From a virus: a stretch of DNA of 64,000 nt. The stretch is from positions 1 through 64,000 of IMG/VR virus record IMGVR_UViG_3300047548_000496. The stretch is one strand, 5' to 3'. Within the stretch, counting starts at the first letter, position 1. Every line of letters starts with the position of its first letter. Position numbers and translations under genes: made by a program. The notes under the pieces were generated by a model. That model was not told the origin of the DNA. It ran no database searches and saw only the letters and a list, made by a program, of their open reading frames with translations. Shown here piece after piece: positions 31,615-39,638 of the stretch.

Positions 31615-33068
31615 AAGAATGTAAACTAATAATTAAAGATGAAGTAAATGTAAAACTAGAGGGGCTTGAACTGGCTGACCGTAAAACATTAATGAAGATG
31701 TTTGAATACGAAATGCCAGGTGCAAGATATCTTCCTGCAGTTAGATTAGGACGTTGGAATGGTAAGGTCAGTTATTTTGCATTGGGTGGTAGCACATATA
31801 TCAATCTATTACCTGAGATTTTGCCACTATTAGATCAAGCAGGTTATGATATTCAGTTAGAAGATTTGCGTGAGTATACGACAACCTTCAATTTTAACAA
31901 AGTGTCCGAGTCTCTGTTTTCTCAGCATGTTTGGCCTAAGAAGCATCCTAAGGAAGGTCAACCAATTGAATTGCGTGACTATCAAGTAGAGGTAATCAAC
32001 CGTTTCTTAGAGAATCCTCAATGTATTCAGGAAGTTGCAACTGGAGCAGGCAAGACTATCACAACAGCCGCACTTAGTTATAGCGTTCAGAACTATGGAC
32101 GTAGTATTGTTATTGTCCCCAACAAGTCACTGGTCACACAAACAGAAGAAGATTATAAAAACGTAGGGCTTGATGTTGGTGTGTATTTCGGTGACAGAAA
32201 AGAGATAGGTAAAACACACACTATCTGTACTTGGCAAAGTCTAAACAATTTATTGAAGAAAACAAAAGCAGGTGAAACTGAAATATCTATCGGGGAATTC
32301 ATCGAGGACGTAGTATGTGTGATTGTTGACGAGGTTCACCAAGCAAAAGCAGACGCACTAAAAACACTAATGACTAGCGTGTTCAGTCATGTGCCCATCA
32401 GATGGGGTTTAACTGGAACTATTCCAAAAGCAAAGTTTGAAGCACAAGCATTGTTTGTTAGCATTGGTCCTGTTATCGGTAAACTTGCTGCAAGTGAGTT
32501 ACAAGAACGAGGAGTACTTGCACAATGTCATGTGAATATTGTACAATTAAAAGATGATGTAGAATTTACAAACTACCAAAGTGAATTGAAGTATCTTACT
32601 GAGGACAAGAAACGTTTAGATGCTATCAGTGAACTTGTGTTGAAAATCAATCAGACAGGAAATACATTGATTCTTGTAGATAGAATTAGTGCAGGAAAAG
32701 AATTAGTTGACAGATTACCGGGCTCTGTGTTTGTCAGTGGAGAAACAAAATTAACCGAAAGGAAAGAAGAATATGACGAAGTTGCTATTTCCAATGACAA
32801 AATTATTGTGGCAACTTATGGGGTCGCGGCTGTTGGTATTAATATACCTCGTATCTTTAACTTGGTTCTGTTGGAACCTGGCAAGTCGTTTGTTAGAGTT
32901 ATTCAGTCAATAGGTCGAGGTATTAGAAAAGCTGAGGACAAAGACTTTGTCCAAATTTGGGACATAACATCAAGCTGTAAGTTTGCTAAACGTCACTTGA
33001 CCCAAAGAAAGAACTTTTACAAAGAAGCTAACTACCCTTTTGATATTGAAAAACTTACTTATAAGTGA
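31611..33068 (+). CDS. uvsW: UvsW helicase (SF2)
   Basis: 485 residues, as in T4 UvsW (about 500). Motif I EVATGAGKTITT (about 142), motif II IVDEVHQ (about 240), motif III GLTGT and motif VI QSIGRGIRK are all present; an N-terminal domain precedes the helicase core. UvsW unwinds R-loops and branched DNA, switching replication from origin to recombination mode and regressing forks. It is cotranslated with the 30601 gene and followed by a unit with its own promoter. Confidence 0.93.
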   Translation: MKECKLIIKDEVNVKLEGLELADRKTLMKMFEYEMPGARYLPAVRLGRWNGKVSYFALGGSTYINLLPEILPLLDQAGYDIQLEDLREYTTTFNFNKVSESLFSQHVWPKKHPKEGQPIELRDYQVEVINRFLENPQCIQEVATGAGKTITTAALSYSVQNYGRSIVIVPNKSLVTQTEEDYKNVGLDVGVYFGDRKEIGKTHTICTWQSLNNLLKKTKAGETEISIGEFIEDVVCVIVDEVHQAKADALKTLMTSVFSHVPIRWGLTGTIPKAKFEAQALFVSIGPVIGKLAASELQERGVLAQCHVNIVQLKDDVEFTNYQSELKYLTEDKKRLDAISELVLKINQTGNTLILVDRISAGKELVDRLPGSVFVSGETKLTERKEEYDEVAISNDKIIVATYGVAAVGINIPRIFNLVLLEPGKSFVRVIQSIGRGIRKAEDKDFVQIWDITSSCKFAKRHLTQRKNFYKEANYPFDIEKLTYK

Positions 33069-33074
33069 TAAGAT
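33046..33074 (+). promoter_or_regulatory. Early promoter with leaderless spacing
   Basis: TTGAAA (33046-33051), 17 bases, TAAGAT (33069-33074), six bases, ATG at 33081. It overlaps the end of uvsW. Confidence 0.5.
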
Positions 33075-33080
33075 ATAACT

Positions 33081-33581
33081 ATGCGAATACTTACATTAGA
33101 CAATGAACCATATAATTTAGAGAATCTTCCTGAAGAAGTGGACGATCTTAGATTTGCCATACTTGACAATTCGAACCCCAATTCAGTTGATTATCATTAT
33201 ATACCTTTAATCTTTTTGGAAAGTTTCAATAGCCCCGCGCTTGTTCTACGCATCGGAAATTCAGTAATTAAAATGCCTGTTGATTGGCAGATATTGATAG
33301 GTGAAAAAGAGCACGGAGACTTAGAAACATTACCATTGACTAGTATTAATGATCGAGGCTTCAATGCATTTGAGTTTAACCCACTAACTAGTTTCAGACC
33401 AGACTTTCTACCTATCGAAATCATTGACATTTATCATGATGTAACTTGGTACGCACCTCGACTACGTAATGGTCAGTTTTTGTGTGTTCCGATTGATGAA
33501 GGTCATAAGCCCAGATGTGTTTACTTTGTTAAAGAGATTAGTAGAAACTGTGAGATTGTAAATTACTCTCAAGCATTTTGA
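33081..33581 (+). CDS. Conserved-looking phage protein of unknown function
   Basis: 166 residues, beta-rich, with no cofactor motif (segments VLRIGNSVIKMPVDWQILIG and FNAFEFNPLTSFRPDF). I recall similar proteins in T4-like aquatic phages. No ribosome site; a weak -10 ends six bases before the ATG. It ends three bases before the gp62-like gene, which suggests a link with the replisome operon. Confidence 0.7.
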   Translation: MRILTLDNEPYNLENLPEEVDDLRFAILDNSNPNSVDYHYIPLIFLESFNSPALVLRIGNSVIKMPVDWQILIGEKEHGDLETLPLTSINDRGFNAFEFNPLTSFRPDFLPIEIIDIYHDVTWYAPRLRNGQFLCVPIDEGHKPRCVYFVKEISRNCEIVNYSQAF

Positions 33582-33583
33582 TT

Positions 33584-34177
33584 ATGGCAACTAAAAAAGA
33601 ACCAGTTTCAAAAGAAGAAAAACTAGAAAAACAAGATATAAACTTGTTTGAAGTTCTTGCGGCATTGGATAGAAAAGATTACACATATTATGATTCACTG
33701 TCAGAAGAACAACAAAAGAAAATTGTGCCGTTTATGCTTACTAAATGGATGAGCGCAATCAAAGGTAGTGAAGGTCTTTCTAGATATTATGTTATGAGTA
33801 CAAATGAATACGCAAACAAATATCTATTCAATGAATATGTATCTAAACATCCTAAATTGCAATGGCTGATGTTGTGCGCTAGCAGTCCTAGCTTAGGAAA
33901 ACAATTTCATCAGTGGATACCTGAAATCAGCGTAAAAGTTTCTAAATTAGAAGAAGCGGCTAATTTAAAAAGCGTAAAAGAATATTACAAAAAGATTTAT
34001 CCCAAAGCCAGTGATGATGATATTGGTGCAGTGAGTGAAGCATTTGTAGAAGAACAAAAACGAAAAAGATATTTGGCTCAACTGTTTCCCGAATTAAAAG
34101 TTGCAGACATAGAAGTACTTAACCAGATTACAACAGATGAACAAATTGCTCAGTACGAAAGAGACCGTGGAAACTGA
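33584..34177 (+). CDS. 62: gp62-like clamp-loader small subunit
   Basis: 197 residues, close to T4 gp62 (187). After a Lys-rich start it shows NLFEVLAALDRKDYTYYDSL, PFMLTKWMSAI and KHPKLQWLMLCASS, a pattern I associate with gp62 of T4-like aquatic phages; the rest is helical. In T4, gp62 joins gp44 to load the gp45 clamp. No gp44 gene is in the window, so the pair would be split. The next gene starts within its last codons. Confidence 0.55.
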   Translation: MATKKEPVSKEEKLEKQDINLFEVLAALDRKDYTYYDSLSEEQQKKIVPFMLTKWMSAIKGSEGLSRYYVMSTNEYANKYLFNEYVSKHPKLQWLMLCASSPSLGKQFHQWIPEISVKVSKLEEAANLKSVKEYYKKIYPKASDDDIGAVSEAFVEEQKRKRYLAQLFPELKVADIEVLNQITTDEQIAQYERDRGN

Positions 34178-34865
34178 CAAACCGTTGAAATATGGTTGTG
34201 ATTTTTGCGGCAGAGAATTTGCTAGAGAATCAACAATAGCAAAACATATTTGTGAATACAAACAAAGATGGATGAATAAAGACCTACATGGTAATCGTAT
34301 AGGTTTTCAGTCATGGGTTCAGTTTTACAAAAAGAATACTAACTCTAAGAAAACTAAGACCTACGAAGAATTCATCAAGTCAGCATATTACACTGCATTT
34401 GTAAAATTCGGAACGCACTGTGTAGATATAAACGCTATCAACATACCAAGATATGTTGATTGGTTGTTGAAAAATCAAATTAAGATTGACACATGGACAA
34501 GTGATACAACTTACACAAAGTATCTGATTGAATATCTTAAAACAGAAGATCCATTAGATGGTATTGCCAGAAGTGTAGAGGCTACGATTAAGTTGGGAGA
34601 GAATGCAGGCATATTACCCAAAGATGTTTTACGTTATGGCAATACAAATCGCATTTGCTATGAAATTACTAAGGGCAAGATTAGTCCATGGATGCTTTAT
34701 CAAAGCAACAGTGGTATTGAATTTTTAAGCAAAGTCAATGATATTCCAGAACAAGCTAAAATAATAATGGATTATATTGATCCAGAACAATGGGCATTAA
34801 AATTTCACAGAGAACCAGAAAATGTCAGAACAGCCAAAGAGATCCTCAACGCTGGCGGGTATTAA
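34167..34865 (+). CDS. Zinc-finger protein of unknown function
   Basis: 232 residues from a GTG at 34167 (AAAGAGA upstream); an ATG at 34137 is in frame too. Residues near the start form a finger: CDFCGREFARESTIAKHICE. The rest is helical with conserved-looking segments (YYTAFVKFGTHCVDINAINI, KGKISPWMLYQSNSG). I recall relatives in T4-like aquatic phages with no role given. It overlaps gp62-like on one side and the first gene of the small-protein array on the other, linking the two regions in one operon. Confidence 0.7.
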   Translation: METDKPLKYGCDFCGREFARESTIAKHICEYKQRWMNKDLHGNRIGFQSWVQFYKKNTNSKKTKTYEEFIKSAYYTAFVKFGTHCVDINAINIPRYVDWLLKNQIKIDTWTSDTTYTKYLIEYLKTEDPLDGIARSVEATIKLGENAGILPKDVLRYGNTNRICYEITKGKISPWMLYQSNSGIEFLSKVNDIPEQAKIIMDYIDPEQWALKFHREPENVRTAKEILNAGGY

Positions 34866-35076
34866 TGTTGAGCACGATTATCGTGTAAGGATACCTTTTA
34901 ATCTAATACATGACATAACGACAGGTCAAAATACTTGGAATGAATCCTGCGCTAAAGCAATAGAAATGTTTGGGTTGCCGGGTGACAAATATTCATGGAG
35001 ATTCACAAAAGAATATATTGAGTTTTGGTTCCGTGAAGAAAAAGATGCAATGATGTTTGAACTATGTTGCGGATAA
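34822..35076 (+). CDS. Small-protein array gene 1 (family F-x-L-x-W, variant end)
   Basis: 84 residues. KAIEMFGLP then YSWRFTKEYIEFWFREEKDAMMFELCCG gives the family layout: helix, FG, W-R-F, beta strand, E-x-D-A-x-x-F-x-L; the final R-W is replaced by C-C-G. It overlaps both neighbours. Function unknown. Confidence 0.7.
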   Translation: MSEQPKRSSTLAGINVEHDYRVRIPFNLIHDITTGQNTWNESCAKAIEMFGLPGDKYSWRFTKEYIEFWFREEKDAMMFELCCG

Positions 35077-35480
35077 AAGCTAGAATTCGTAAATGGAAAG
35101 CCGAGCGCAAACTCAAAAAGAGTGGGTATGAGAATTGGCGTCAATATAAACACAACCGTGATTCTGGAGTAGAACAGTATGCCCAATGCGTAGAAGATTT
35201 CTACCTTGATTACCCATATGTCTACGCTTGTAAAAACCCAACCCATTACGCATATCAATGTTTAGATGATTTTGGTCTCGGTGTTCAGCGTTTTGGGTTC
35301 GATGAAATGAACGATTGGTGTCACGAAAAGATAAGGTGGAACTTTCGTTGTGATATGCATAGGGTTTATGAGAACCAATGGGGAAGAATGGAGTTGAATG
35401 ATATCGGCGGATATGATATAATATACTTTGCATTCAAGCGTGAACAAGATTTTACACACTTCTTACTAAGATGGGCTTAA
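35064..35480 (+). CDS. Small-protein array gene 2 (family F-x-L-R-W, with basic N-terminal extension)
   Basis: 138 residues. A basic N-terminal extension (RIKARIRKWKAERKLKKSGY) precedes the family domain, which has MNDWCHEKI and ends IIYFAFKREQDFTHFLLRWA. The extension could bind nucleic acid. The start overlaps array gene 1 by 13 bases. Confidence 0.7.
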   Translation: MLRIKARIRKWKAERKLKKSGYENWRQYKHNRDSGVEQYAQCVEDFYLDYPYVYACKNPTHYAYQCLDDFGLGVQRFGFDEMNDWCHEKIRWNFRCDMHRVYENQWGRMELNDIGGYDIIYFAFKREQDFTHFLLRWA

Positions 35481-35719
35481 AGAAAATCTACATGATGTAT
35501 CACACACCAAGAACAATAGAAGTTCTTAATTGGTTTTATGATACGTTCGGTGAACCACAAGAATGGAGTGCAATAGTATTGGAGCCTGTTCAATTGAAAC
35601 ATGGTTATCAATGGGCTAATGGTAAACACCATGACGGTGACTGGGACGAATTTGATACGGTTCCTGTAATTTGGTGTACAGAAAAAGCGTTTATGATGTA
35701 TTCTTTGAGGTGGTTATAA
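35471..35719 (+). CDS. Small-protein array gene 3 (family F-x-L-R-W)
   Basis: 82 residues with VLNWFYDTFGEP as the family helix and the end VIWCTEKAFMMYSLRWL. It overlaps genes 2 and 4 (TAATG). Function unknown. Confidence 0.7.
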   Translation: MGLKKIYMMYHTPRTIEVLNWFYDTFGEPQEWSAIVLEPVQLKHGYQWANGKHHDGDWDEFDTVPVIWCTEKAFMMYSLRWL

Positions 35720-35970
35720 TGGAACAAGGTAGCTTTACATACAAGACTGAAAAATATTACGGTAGCAAGAAAAATGTCCACACCATTTCTTGGAAGGGGA
35801 AGGGCGAAGTTGATAGCGCAGAGATTCAGAAATGGTGCATTGACAATTTCGGGCAACCTGGCTACCAAGAAGAACACGGTGAAGCACGATGGCTAGACCA
35901 TACTGATTTTGGTGAAATCTTTTTGTGTAAAGATGAAGACTTGACCTTCTTCTTACTCAAGTGGACATGA
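35719..35970 (+). CDS. Small-protein array gene 4 (family F-x-L-K-W)
   Basis: 83 residues from the ATG at 35719, with GAGGTG upstream. IQKWCIDNFGQPG is the family helix, then ARW, and the end is IFLCKDEDLTFFLLKWT. It overlaps both neighbours. Confidence 0.7.
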   Translation: MEQGSFTYKTEKYYGSKKNVHTISWKGKGEVDSAEIQKWCIDNFGQPGYQEEHGEARWLDHTDFGEIFLCKDEDLTFFLLKWT

Positions 35971-36200
35971 GAAGAATTCATTTTGAAGGCCCTACATGGC
36001 ATGACACCAAACCCGGTTGGCACGAAATCGAGTTGAACCTAAACGGGCAACCAAAACGCTATCGTGAAATTATAGAATGGCTGTATAATAGTATAGATAA
36101 GCCCGAAAGGCATTGTAGGTGGTTTGAAACTAGTGTAGGAATTAAAATCAAGTTTAGGTATGAACGGGACTATATTTTGGCAATGTTGAGGTGGAAATGA
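35967..36200 (+). CDS. Small-protein array gene 5 (family L-R-W)
   Basis: 77 residues from the ATG at 35967 (ATGA overlap). The start FEGPTWHDTKPGWHEIEL is followed by IIEWLYNSIDKPERHCRWF and the end IKFRYERDYILAMLRWK. Confidence 0.7.
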   Translation: MRRIHFEGPTWHDTKPGWHEIELNLNGQPKRYREIIEWLYNSIDKPERHCRWFETSVGIKIKFRYERDYILAMLRWK

Positions 36201-36550
36201 GAGTAAGCATTTGGTATCGCACTGAATTACAGCAACCTAGTAAGTCAGGTTACTATCTAAGTTATCGTGGATGGGGCATCGGTGGCAAGGCTGATGGTGA
36301 TAGCGATTGGGGTTATGTCTATTACGATAAGAAAAAAAATCAATGGAGTGACTACAAAAGCGAGGATAGTCACTATGCTATTGTCTATTACTGGACTGAT
36401 GCTACACCTGATGATTGGACAGACCAAGACCCTCCTAGCGTCAGCCTACACATACTAAAAGCACAACATAATGTAGCCCTGGAAGATGCGTGGAAAAAAG
36501 TTGTAGAAGCAATTGACCAATACAACATGATTAAAGAGTTGGTGAAATGA
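36197..36550 (+). CDS. Array gene 6, not of the L-R-W family
   Basis: 117 residues from the ATG at 36197. It is Trp/Tyr-rich (SGYYLSYRGWGIGGKADG, YAIVYYWTDATPDDW), a pattern loosely like DUF551 proteins, and ends in a helix. It shares the overlaps of the array but not the family ending. Confidence 0.65.
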   Translation: MRVSIWYRTELQQPSKSGYYLSYRGWGIGGKADGDSDWGYVYYDKKKNQWSDYKSEDSHYAIVYYWTDATPDDWTDQDPPSVSLHILKAQHNVALEDAWKKVVEAIDQYNMIKELVK

Positions 36551-36849
36551 AACAAGGCGATATCATTAAACTTATTGAAGAAATTGCCGATGGGTTAGCA
36601 AAAAAGATTAAACATGATAAAGCAATGTTTGAGATAAAAACAAATACTAAGTATAAGTTCAGCCGTAACTGGTATCAAGCATATTTCGACCTTAAAGACT
36701 ATGATGCTGTAGATGAATGGTGTGAACAACAGTTTGGAAAGCATCCTAAGAATCCTGATGCTTGGAGTCGCTGGTGGCACAAGTTTGAGGACAGTATTCT
36801 GTTCCGTGATGAAAAGGACTATGTGTTGTTCACGTTGAGGTGGAGTTGA
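36547..36849 (+). CDS. Small-protein array gene 7 (family F-x-L-R-W)
   Basis: 100 residues. A helical start (DIIKLIEEIADGLAKKIKHD) precedes a textbook family domain: AVDEWCEQQFGKHP, WSRWWHKFEDSILF and RDEKDYVLFTLRWS. Confidence 0.72.
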   Translation: MKQGDIIKLIEEIADGLAKKIKHDKAMFEIKTNTKYKFSRNWYQAYFDLKDYDAVDEWCEQQFGKHPKNPDAWSRWWHKFEDSILFRDEKDYVLFTLRWS

Positions 36850-37127
36850 TGAAATTATTTTATAGTAGTGCTGGGGCAAGCAATCCTAGCTTTGTGTATA
36901 AATTCAAAGTTAAAAAGTGTACAACTGAAATGTATGAGTGGGCTAGCAATTATCCCGAAAAAGGCCCCTTCAGCCGTTGGTATGTAGAATGGAATACTAT
37001 GAAAATGGATAGCGGCAAAAATTACGATGTAATACAGATTGAACACAGCGAAGCAGCCAAAATATTCAAAATTGCATTCGCGGGTGAATATGAAGATATC
37101 ACTATGAAAGAATATAGGCTTGATTGA
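36849..37127 (+). CDS. Small-protein array gene 8 (divergent member)
   Basis: 92 residues from the ATG at 36849 (TGATG overlap). TEMYEWASNYPEKGPFSRW follows the family helix and W; the end (HSEAAKIFKIAFAGEYED) keeps the E-A-x-x-F pattern but lacks L-R-W and is extended. Confidence 0.6.
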   Translation: MKLFYSSAGASNPSFVYKFKVKKCTTEMYEWASNYPEKGPFSRWYVEWNTMKMDSGKNYDVIQIEHSEAAKIFKIAFAGEYEDITMKEYRLD

Positions 37128-37338
37128 AGTCAAACTGATAGATAAACTTCCTATTGAGTTTTTGGTCATTGTAAATGAACTCAAAGAAAAGGGATATGTT
37201 CAAGGCGTAGACTTTGACTTTGCCTATCATCCACCCAAATTTGATGACTTTTCAGGTGATGCAGTCTATAATAGATGTGTAATCTTTACTTTTTATAAAG
37301 AAGAATTAGCAACATGGTTCAGTCTAATATACCATTAA
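37120..37338 (+). CDS. Small-protein array gene 9 (divergent member, TTG start)
   Basis: 72 residues. The TTG at 37120 overlaps the previous stop, and no in-frame ATG exists nearby. The end CVIFTFYKEELATWFSLIYH follows the family pattern with I-Y in place of R-W. Start uncertain. Confidence 0.55.
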   Translation: MIEVKLIDKLPIEFLVIVNELKEKGYVQGVDFDFAYHPPKFDDFSGDAVYNRCVIFTFYKEELATWFSLIYH

Positions 37339-37589
37339 CAATAGATCAAGTAATCAAAGAGAAAGTCGATGAAATGCAAAAGGGTATCGACAATGATGTT
37401 ATGAGAGCCTGTTTAGTCGAAAGTGGCTGGACACAAGTAGAATTCTACTATACCAATAATAAACACGCAATTGATGTGCTAAATTGGATCGGTGACAATG
37501 TGAAAGAAAATCAGTGGTCACGGTTGAACAGTTACTTTGTATTCCGCAAGAAAAAAGATGCGGAGTGGTTCATGTTACGATGGCTATAA
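37314..37589 (+). CDS. Small-protein array gene 10 (family F-x-L-R-W)
   Basis: 91 residues. DVLNWIGDNVKENQWSRL is the family helix and the end is FVFRKKKDAEWFMLRWL. It overlaps gene 9 by 25 bases. Confidence 0.7.
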   Translation: MVQSNIPLTIDQVIKEKVDEMQKGIDNDVMRACLVESGWTQVEFYYTNNKHAIDVLNWIGDNVKENQWSRLNSYFVFRKKKDAEWFMLRWL

Positions 37590-37590
37590 A

Positions 37591-37812
37591 ATGGAATATA
37601 CTATAGTCGAAGATGGGTGTGACTGCTATCCTTGGCATGAAGTTTATGCTTTGTTGCCGCATAAAACTGTGACTGGTAAGAGAGTTTGGTTACAAAAAGT
37701 GTATAAGCGTAAAGTGTGGGTTGTATGGGGCACAGGATTTCATATGGAACCAGAAGTGCAATATGCTACTGCATTTGATTTATTAGTTTATGACAACAAG
37801 TATAATCCTTAA
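37591..37812 (+). CDS. Array gene 11; paralogue of the gene at 61904
   Basis: 73 residues from the ATG at 37591. YPWHEVYALLPHK, TGKRVWLQKVYKRK and a final YATAFDLL match the 61904 product (HPWERWFAWYPVK, HGKRTWLKIVYRR, YGNVFDLL). It is a second small family, separate from the L-R-W set. Confidence 0.65.
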   Translation: MEYTIVEDGCDCYPWHEVYALLPHKTVTGKRVWLQKVYKRKVWVVWGTGFHMEPEVQYATAFDLLVYDNKYNP

Positions 37813-38011
37813 ACATGGGTTAGGTGCCCGTGAAGAACAATGGTTAGCAAAGAATGTGGGGCCTAGAATGCATTATATTCACAATAGCATAGGTGGACAG
37901 GGCTGGATAGCTAAACGTGAATGGACTCCTGGAATGGTTAGTAGAGAATGGGTTCTGACATTTGAAGATGAACGCTATGCTACATTTTTTAGATTGATGT
38001 TTCCAGAATGA
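37790..38011 (+). CDS. Small-protein array gene 12 (variant end)
   Basis: 73 residues. EEQWLAKNVGPR is the family helix and WVLTFEDERYATFFRLMFPE the end, with M-F in place of R-W. It overlaps both neighbours. Confidence 0.65.
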   Translation: MTTSIILKHGLGAREEQWLAKNVGPRMHYIHNSIGGQGWIAKREWTPGMVSREWVLTFEDERYATFFRLMFPE

Positions 38012-38274
38012 ATATATCTAAAGACTTTCAGGATTATGATGACGATGGTCCAGAAATGGAATTTCGAAAAAACCGCTGGAACTATTGGTCTGCTCTTAAA
38101 CAAGCACGCCAAGAATATATGAAAACAAAAATAGAGTTTGATGCGTATGAGTTTGAAGATTGGCTCGAAGCAATATATGGTATAAAGATGAACATCGTCA
38201 ACGGTAATATCACAGATGGTTATAAAATTATGGATGAAGCCAAATACACATTTTTTCTATTGAAATTCCAATGA
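38008..38274 (+). CDS. Small-protein array gene 13 (variant end)
   Basis: 88 residues. An acidic start, then FEDWLEAIYGI and the end YKIMDEAKYTFFLLKFQ; K-F replaces R-W. ATGA overlaps on both sides. Confidence 0.65.
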   Translation: MNISKDFQDYDDDGPEMEFRKNRWNYWSALKQARQEYMKTKIEFDAYEFEDWLEAIYGIKMNIVNGNITDGYKIMDEAKYTFFLLKFQ

Positions 38275-38615
38275 ATAACAATCATCCATTTAAGATCACA
38301 CAGTACGATAGATTTATCACTGTGACATGGCCTAATATGAATGATGTCAGGGAAAAAGTTACTAAATTAAAATTAATAGAGGCAGCATTTCAACAATCCA
38401 AAGCAGTTGAAGTAGGCTTTGTGTTAGAACTCAACAATAAAGAATATGATATCATGTGGATCAATTCTTTTCTTAGTTTGACTGAAAATGATTATGTGAA
38501 TTATATACAAGATATGTATGTTATTAAGGGTGTTGCATATAGAGAGAAAACAGATGCAGAGAAGTTCTACAATTGGTTAGAAGGAAAGTATATATGGCAA
38601 TTACTCAAGGAATAA
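38271..38615 (+). CDS. Array gene 14 (probable distant member)
   Basis: 114 residues, longer than most. The segment VAYREKTDAEKFYNWLEGKY recalls the family's E-x-D-A-x-x-F, but more residues follow. The next gene starts inside its end. Confidence 0.55.
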   Translation: MNNNHPFKITQYDRFITVTWPNMNDVREKVTKLKLIEAAFQQSKAVEVGFVLELNNKEYDIMWINSFLSLTENDYVNYIQDMYVIKGVAYREKTDAEKFYNWLEGKYIWQLLKE

Positions 38616-38872
38616 ACGGAACATTCGTTTCATACAGCGAAATGGATGACCCAATCTATTTTCGTAAATTCAAAAAGACCGTTCCACTTGACGGATCATG
38701 GGAAACCCGTGTATTCTATGAGATAACTAAGTTTCCATTGGGTCGCAAAGAAACAGAACAATGGCTAGAAGACCATTATGGTAAGTTGAAATATAGCGAC
38801 AGTTGGTGGAAAACATTTAACGGTATATGTATGAATGAAAAGATATACATACACTACAAATTATTGGAGTAA
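38594..38872 (+). CDS. Small-protein array gene 15 (divergent member)
   Basis: 92 residues from the ATG at 38594 with AAGGAAAG upstream. ETEQWLEDHYGKLKYSDSWW is the family helix and Trp; the end IYIHYKLLE is a weak form of the family strand. It is the last gene of the array before the exonuclease. Confidence 0.62.
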   Translation: MAITQGINGTFVSYSEMDDPIYFRKFKKTVPLDGSWETRVFYEITKFPLGRKETEQWLEDHYGKLKYSDSWWKTFNGICMNEKIYIHYKLLE

Positions 38873-38874
38873 GT

Positions 38875-39435
38875 ATGGCGGCGGATATAATGATTGATAT
38901 TGAAAGTTTGAACACAACACCTGATTGTGTTATTCTATCTATCGGCGCGGTTAGATTTGATCCTCGAGGCAACGGTGTTGTTGAACGATTAGAACTTAAA
39001 CCTACAGTCGAGGATCAAACTGAAATATATAATAGGAGTATTAACGATGATACAATCAGATGGTGGTCAGAACAAAATCCTGCTGCCCTTGAAGAAGCAT
39101 TCAGCGAAGAAGGTAGAATCCCATTTGCCGAATGTATGGAGATCCTATACAAGTTTTGTTGGAATCGCCGTGCTGTGTGGAGTAATGGTGCCCCCTTCGA
39201 TTTGGTCGTTATGGAACATGCTTGGAGACAAACAAGCGATAAACCTAATCCCATCCCCTGGCCTTTCTGGACAATGCGAGACACAAGAACACTGTGGGAA
39301 ATCGCAGGAGTCAAACTCAAAGACGGAGGACACGTTACAAGTCACAAGGCTGTAGAAGATGCTGAACGACAAGCCATCGTTGTTCAACAAGCATACATGA
39401 AATTAATGAAAGCAGGATTGGCAGAATCACGATGA
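38875..39435 (+). CDS. dexA: 3'-5' exonuclease, DEDD type (DexA/Rv2179c-like)
   Basis: 186 residues. MIDIESL (Asp8, Glu10) is Exo I, NGAPFDLVVME supplies the middle Asp, and SHKAVEDAERQA the His and last Asp of a DEDDh fold. The spacing and length fit the phage group typified by T4 DexA and the Rv2179c-like family. It trims ssDNA or RNA 3' ends. It begins three bases after the array and overlaps the next gene by ATGA. The exact substrate is not shown. Confidence 0.82.
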   Translation: MAADIMIDIESLNTTPDCVILSIGAVRFDPRGNGVVERLELKPTVEDQTEIYNRSINDDTIRWWSEQNPAALEEAFSEEGRIPFAECMEILYKFCWNRRAVWSNGAPFDLVVMEHAWRQTSDKPNPIPWPFWTMRDTRTLWEIAGVKLKDGGHVTSHKAVEDAERQAIVVQQAYMKLMKAGLAESR

Positions 39436-39638
39436 ATGTCGAAAGAGAAAACACTTGGAGAACATTGCAAGGTCTTAAACCTATACAATCTTGGAAATGT
39501 AGACTTGGATGGCATCGTTGGACTAATTATGAAATTCACGATAGGTCACATGATTTTATGGGACCAGTTGCAAGATGCCATTGTGCTGATTGCGGATTAC
39601 CTAGAATAGAGCCTCCCTACACAAAGAGTAAAAAATGA
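39432..39638 (+). CDS. Small zinc-binding-like protein
   Basis: 68 residues. CRLGWHRW (about 23-30) and CHCADCG (about 49-55) give a Cys/His set like that of DUF1660 phage proteins. It overlaps the exonuclease and the next gene by ATGA, so it belongs to the same unit. Function unknown. Confidence 0.65.
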   Translation: MNVERENTWRTLQGLKPIQSWKCRLGWHRWTNYEIHDRSHDFMGPVARCHCADCGLPRIEPPYTKSKK

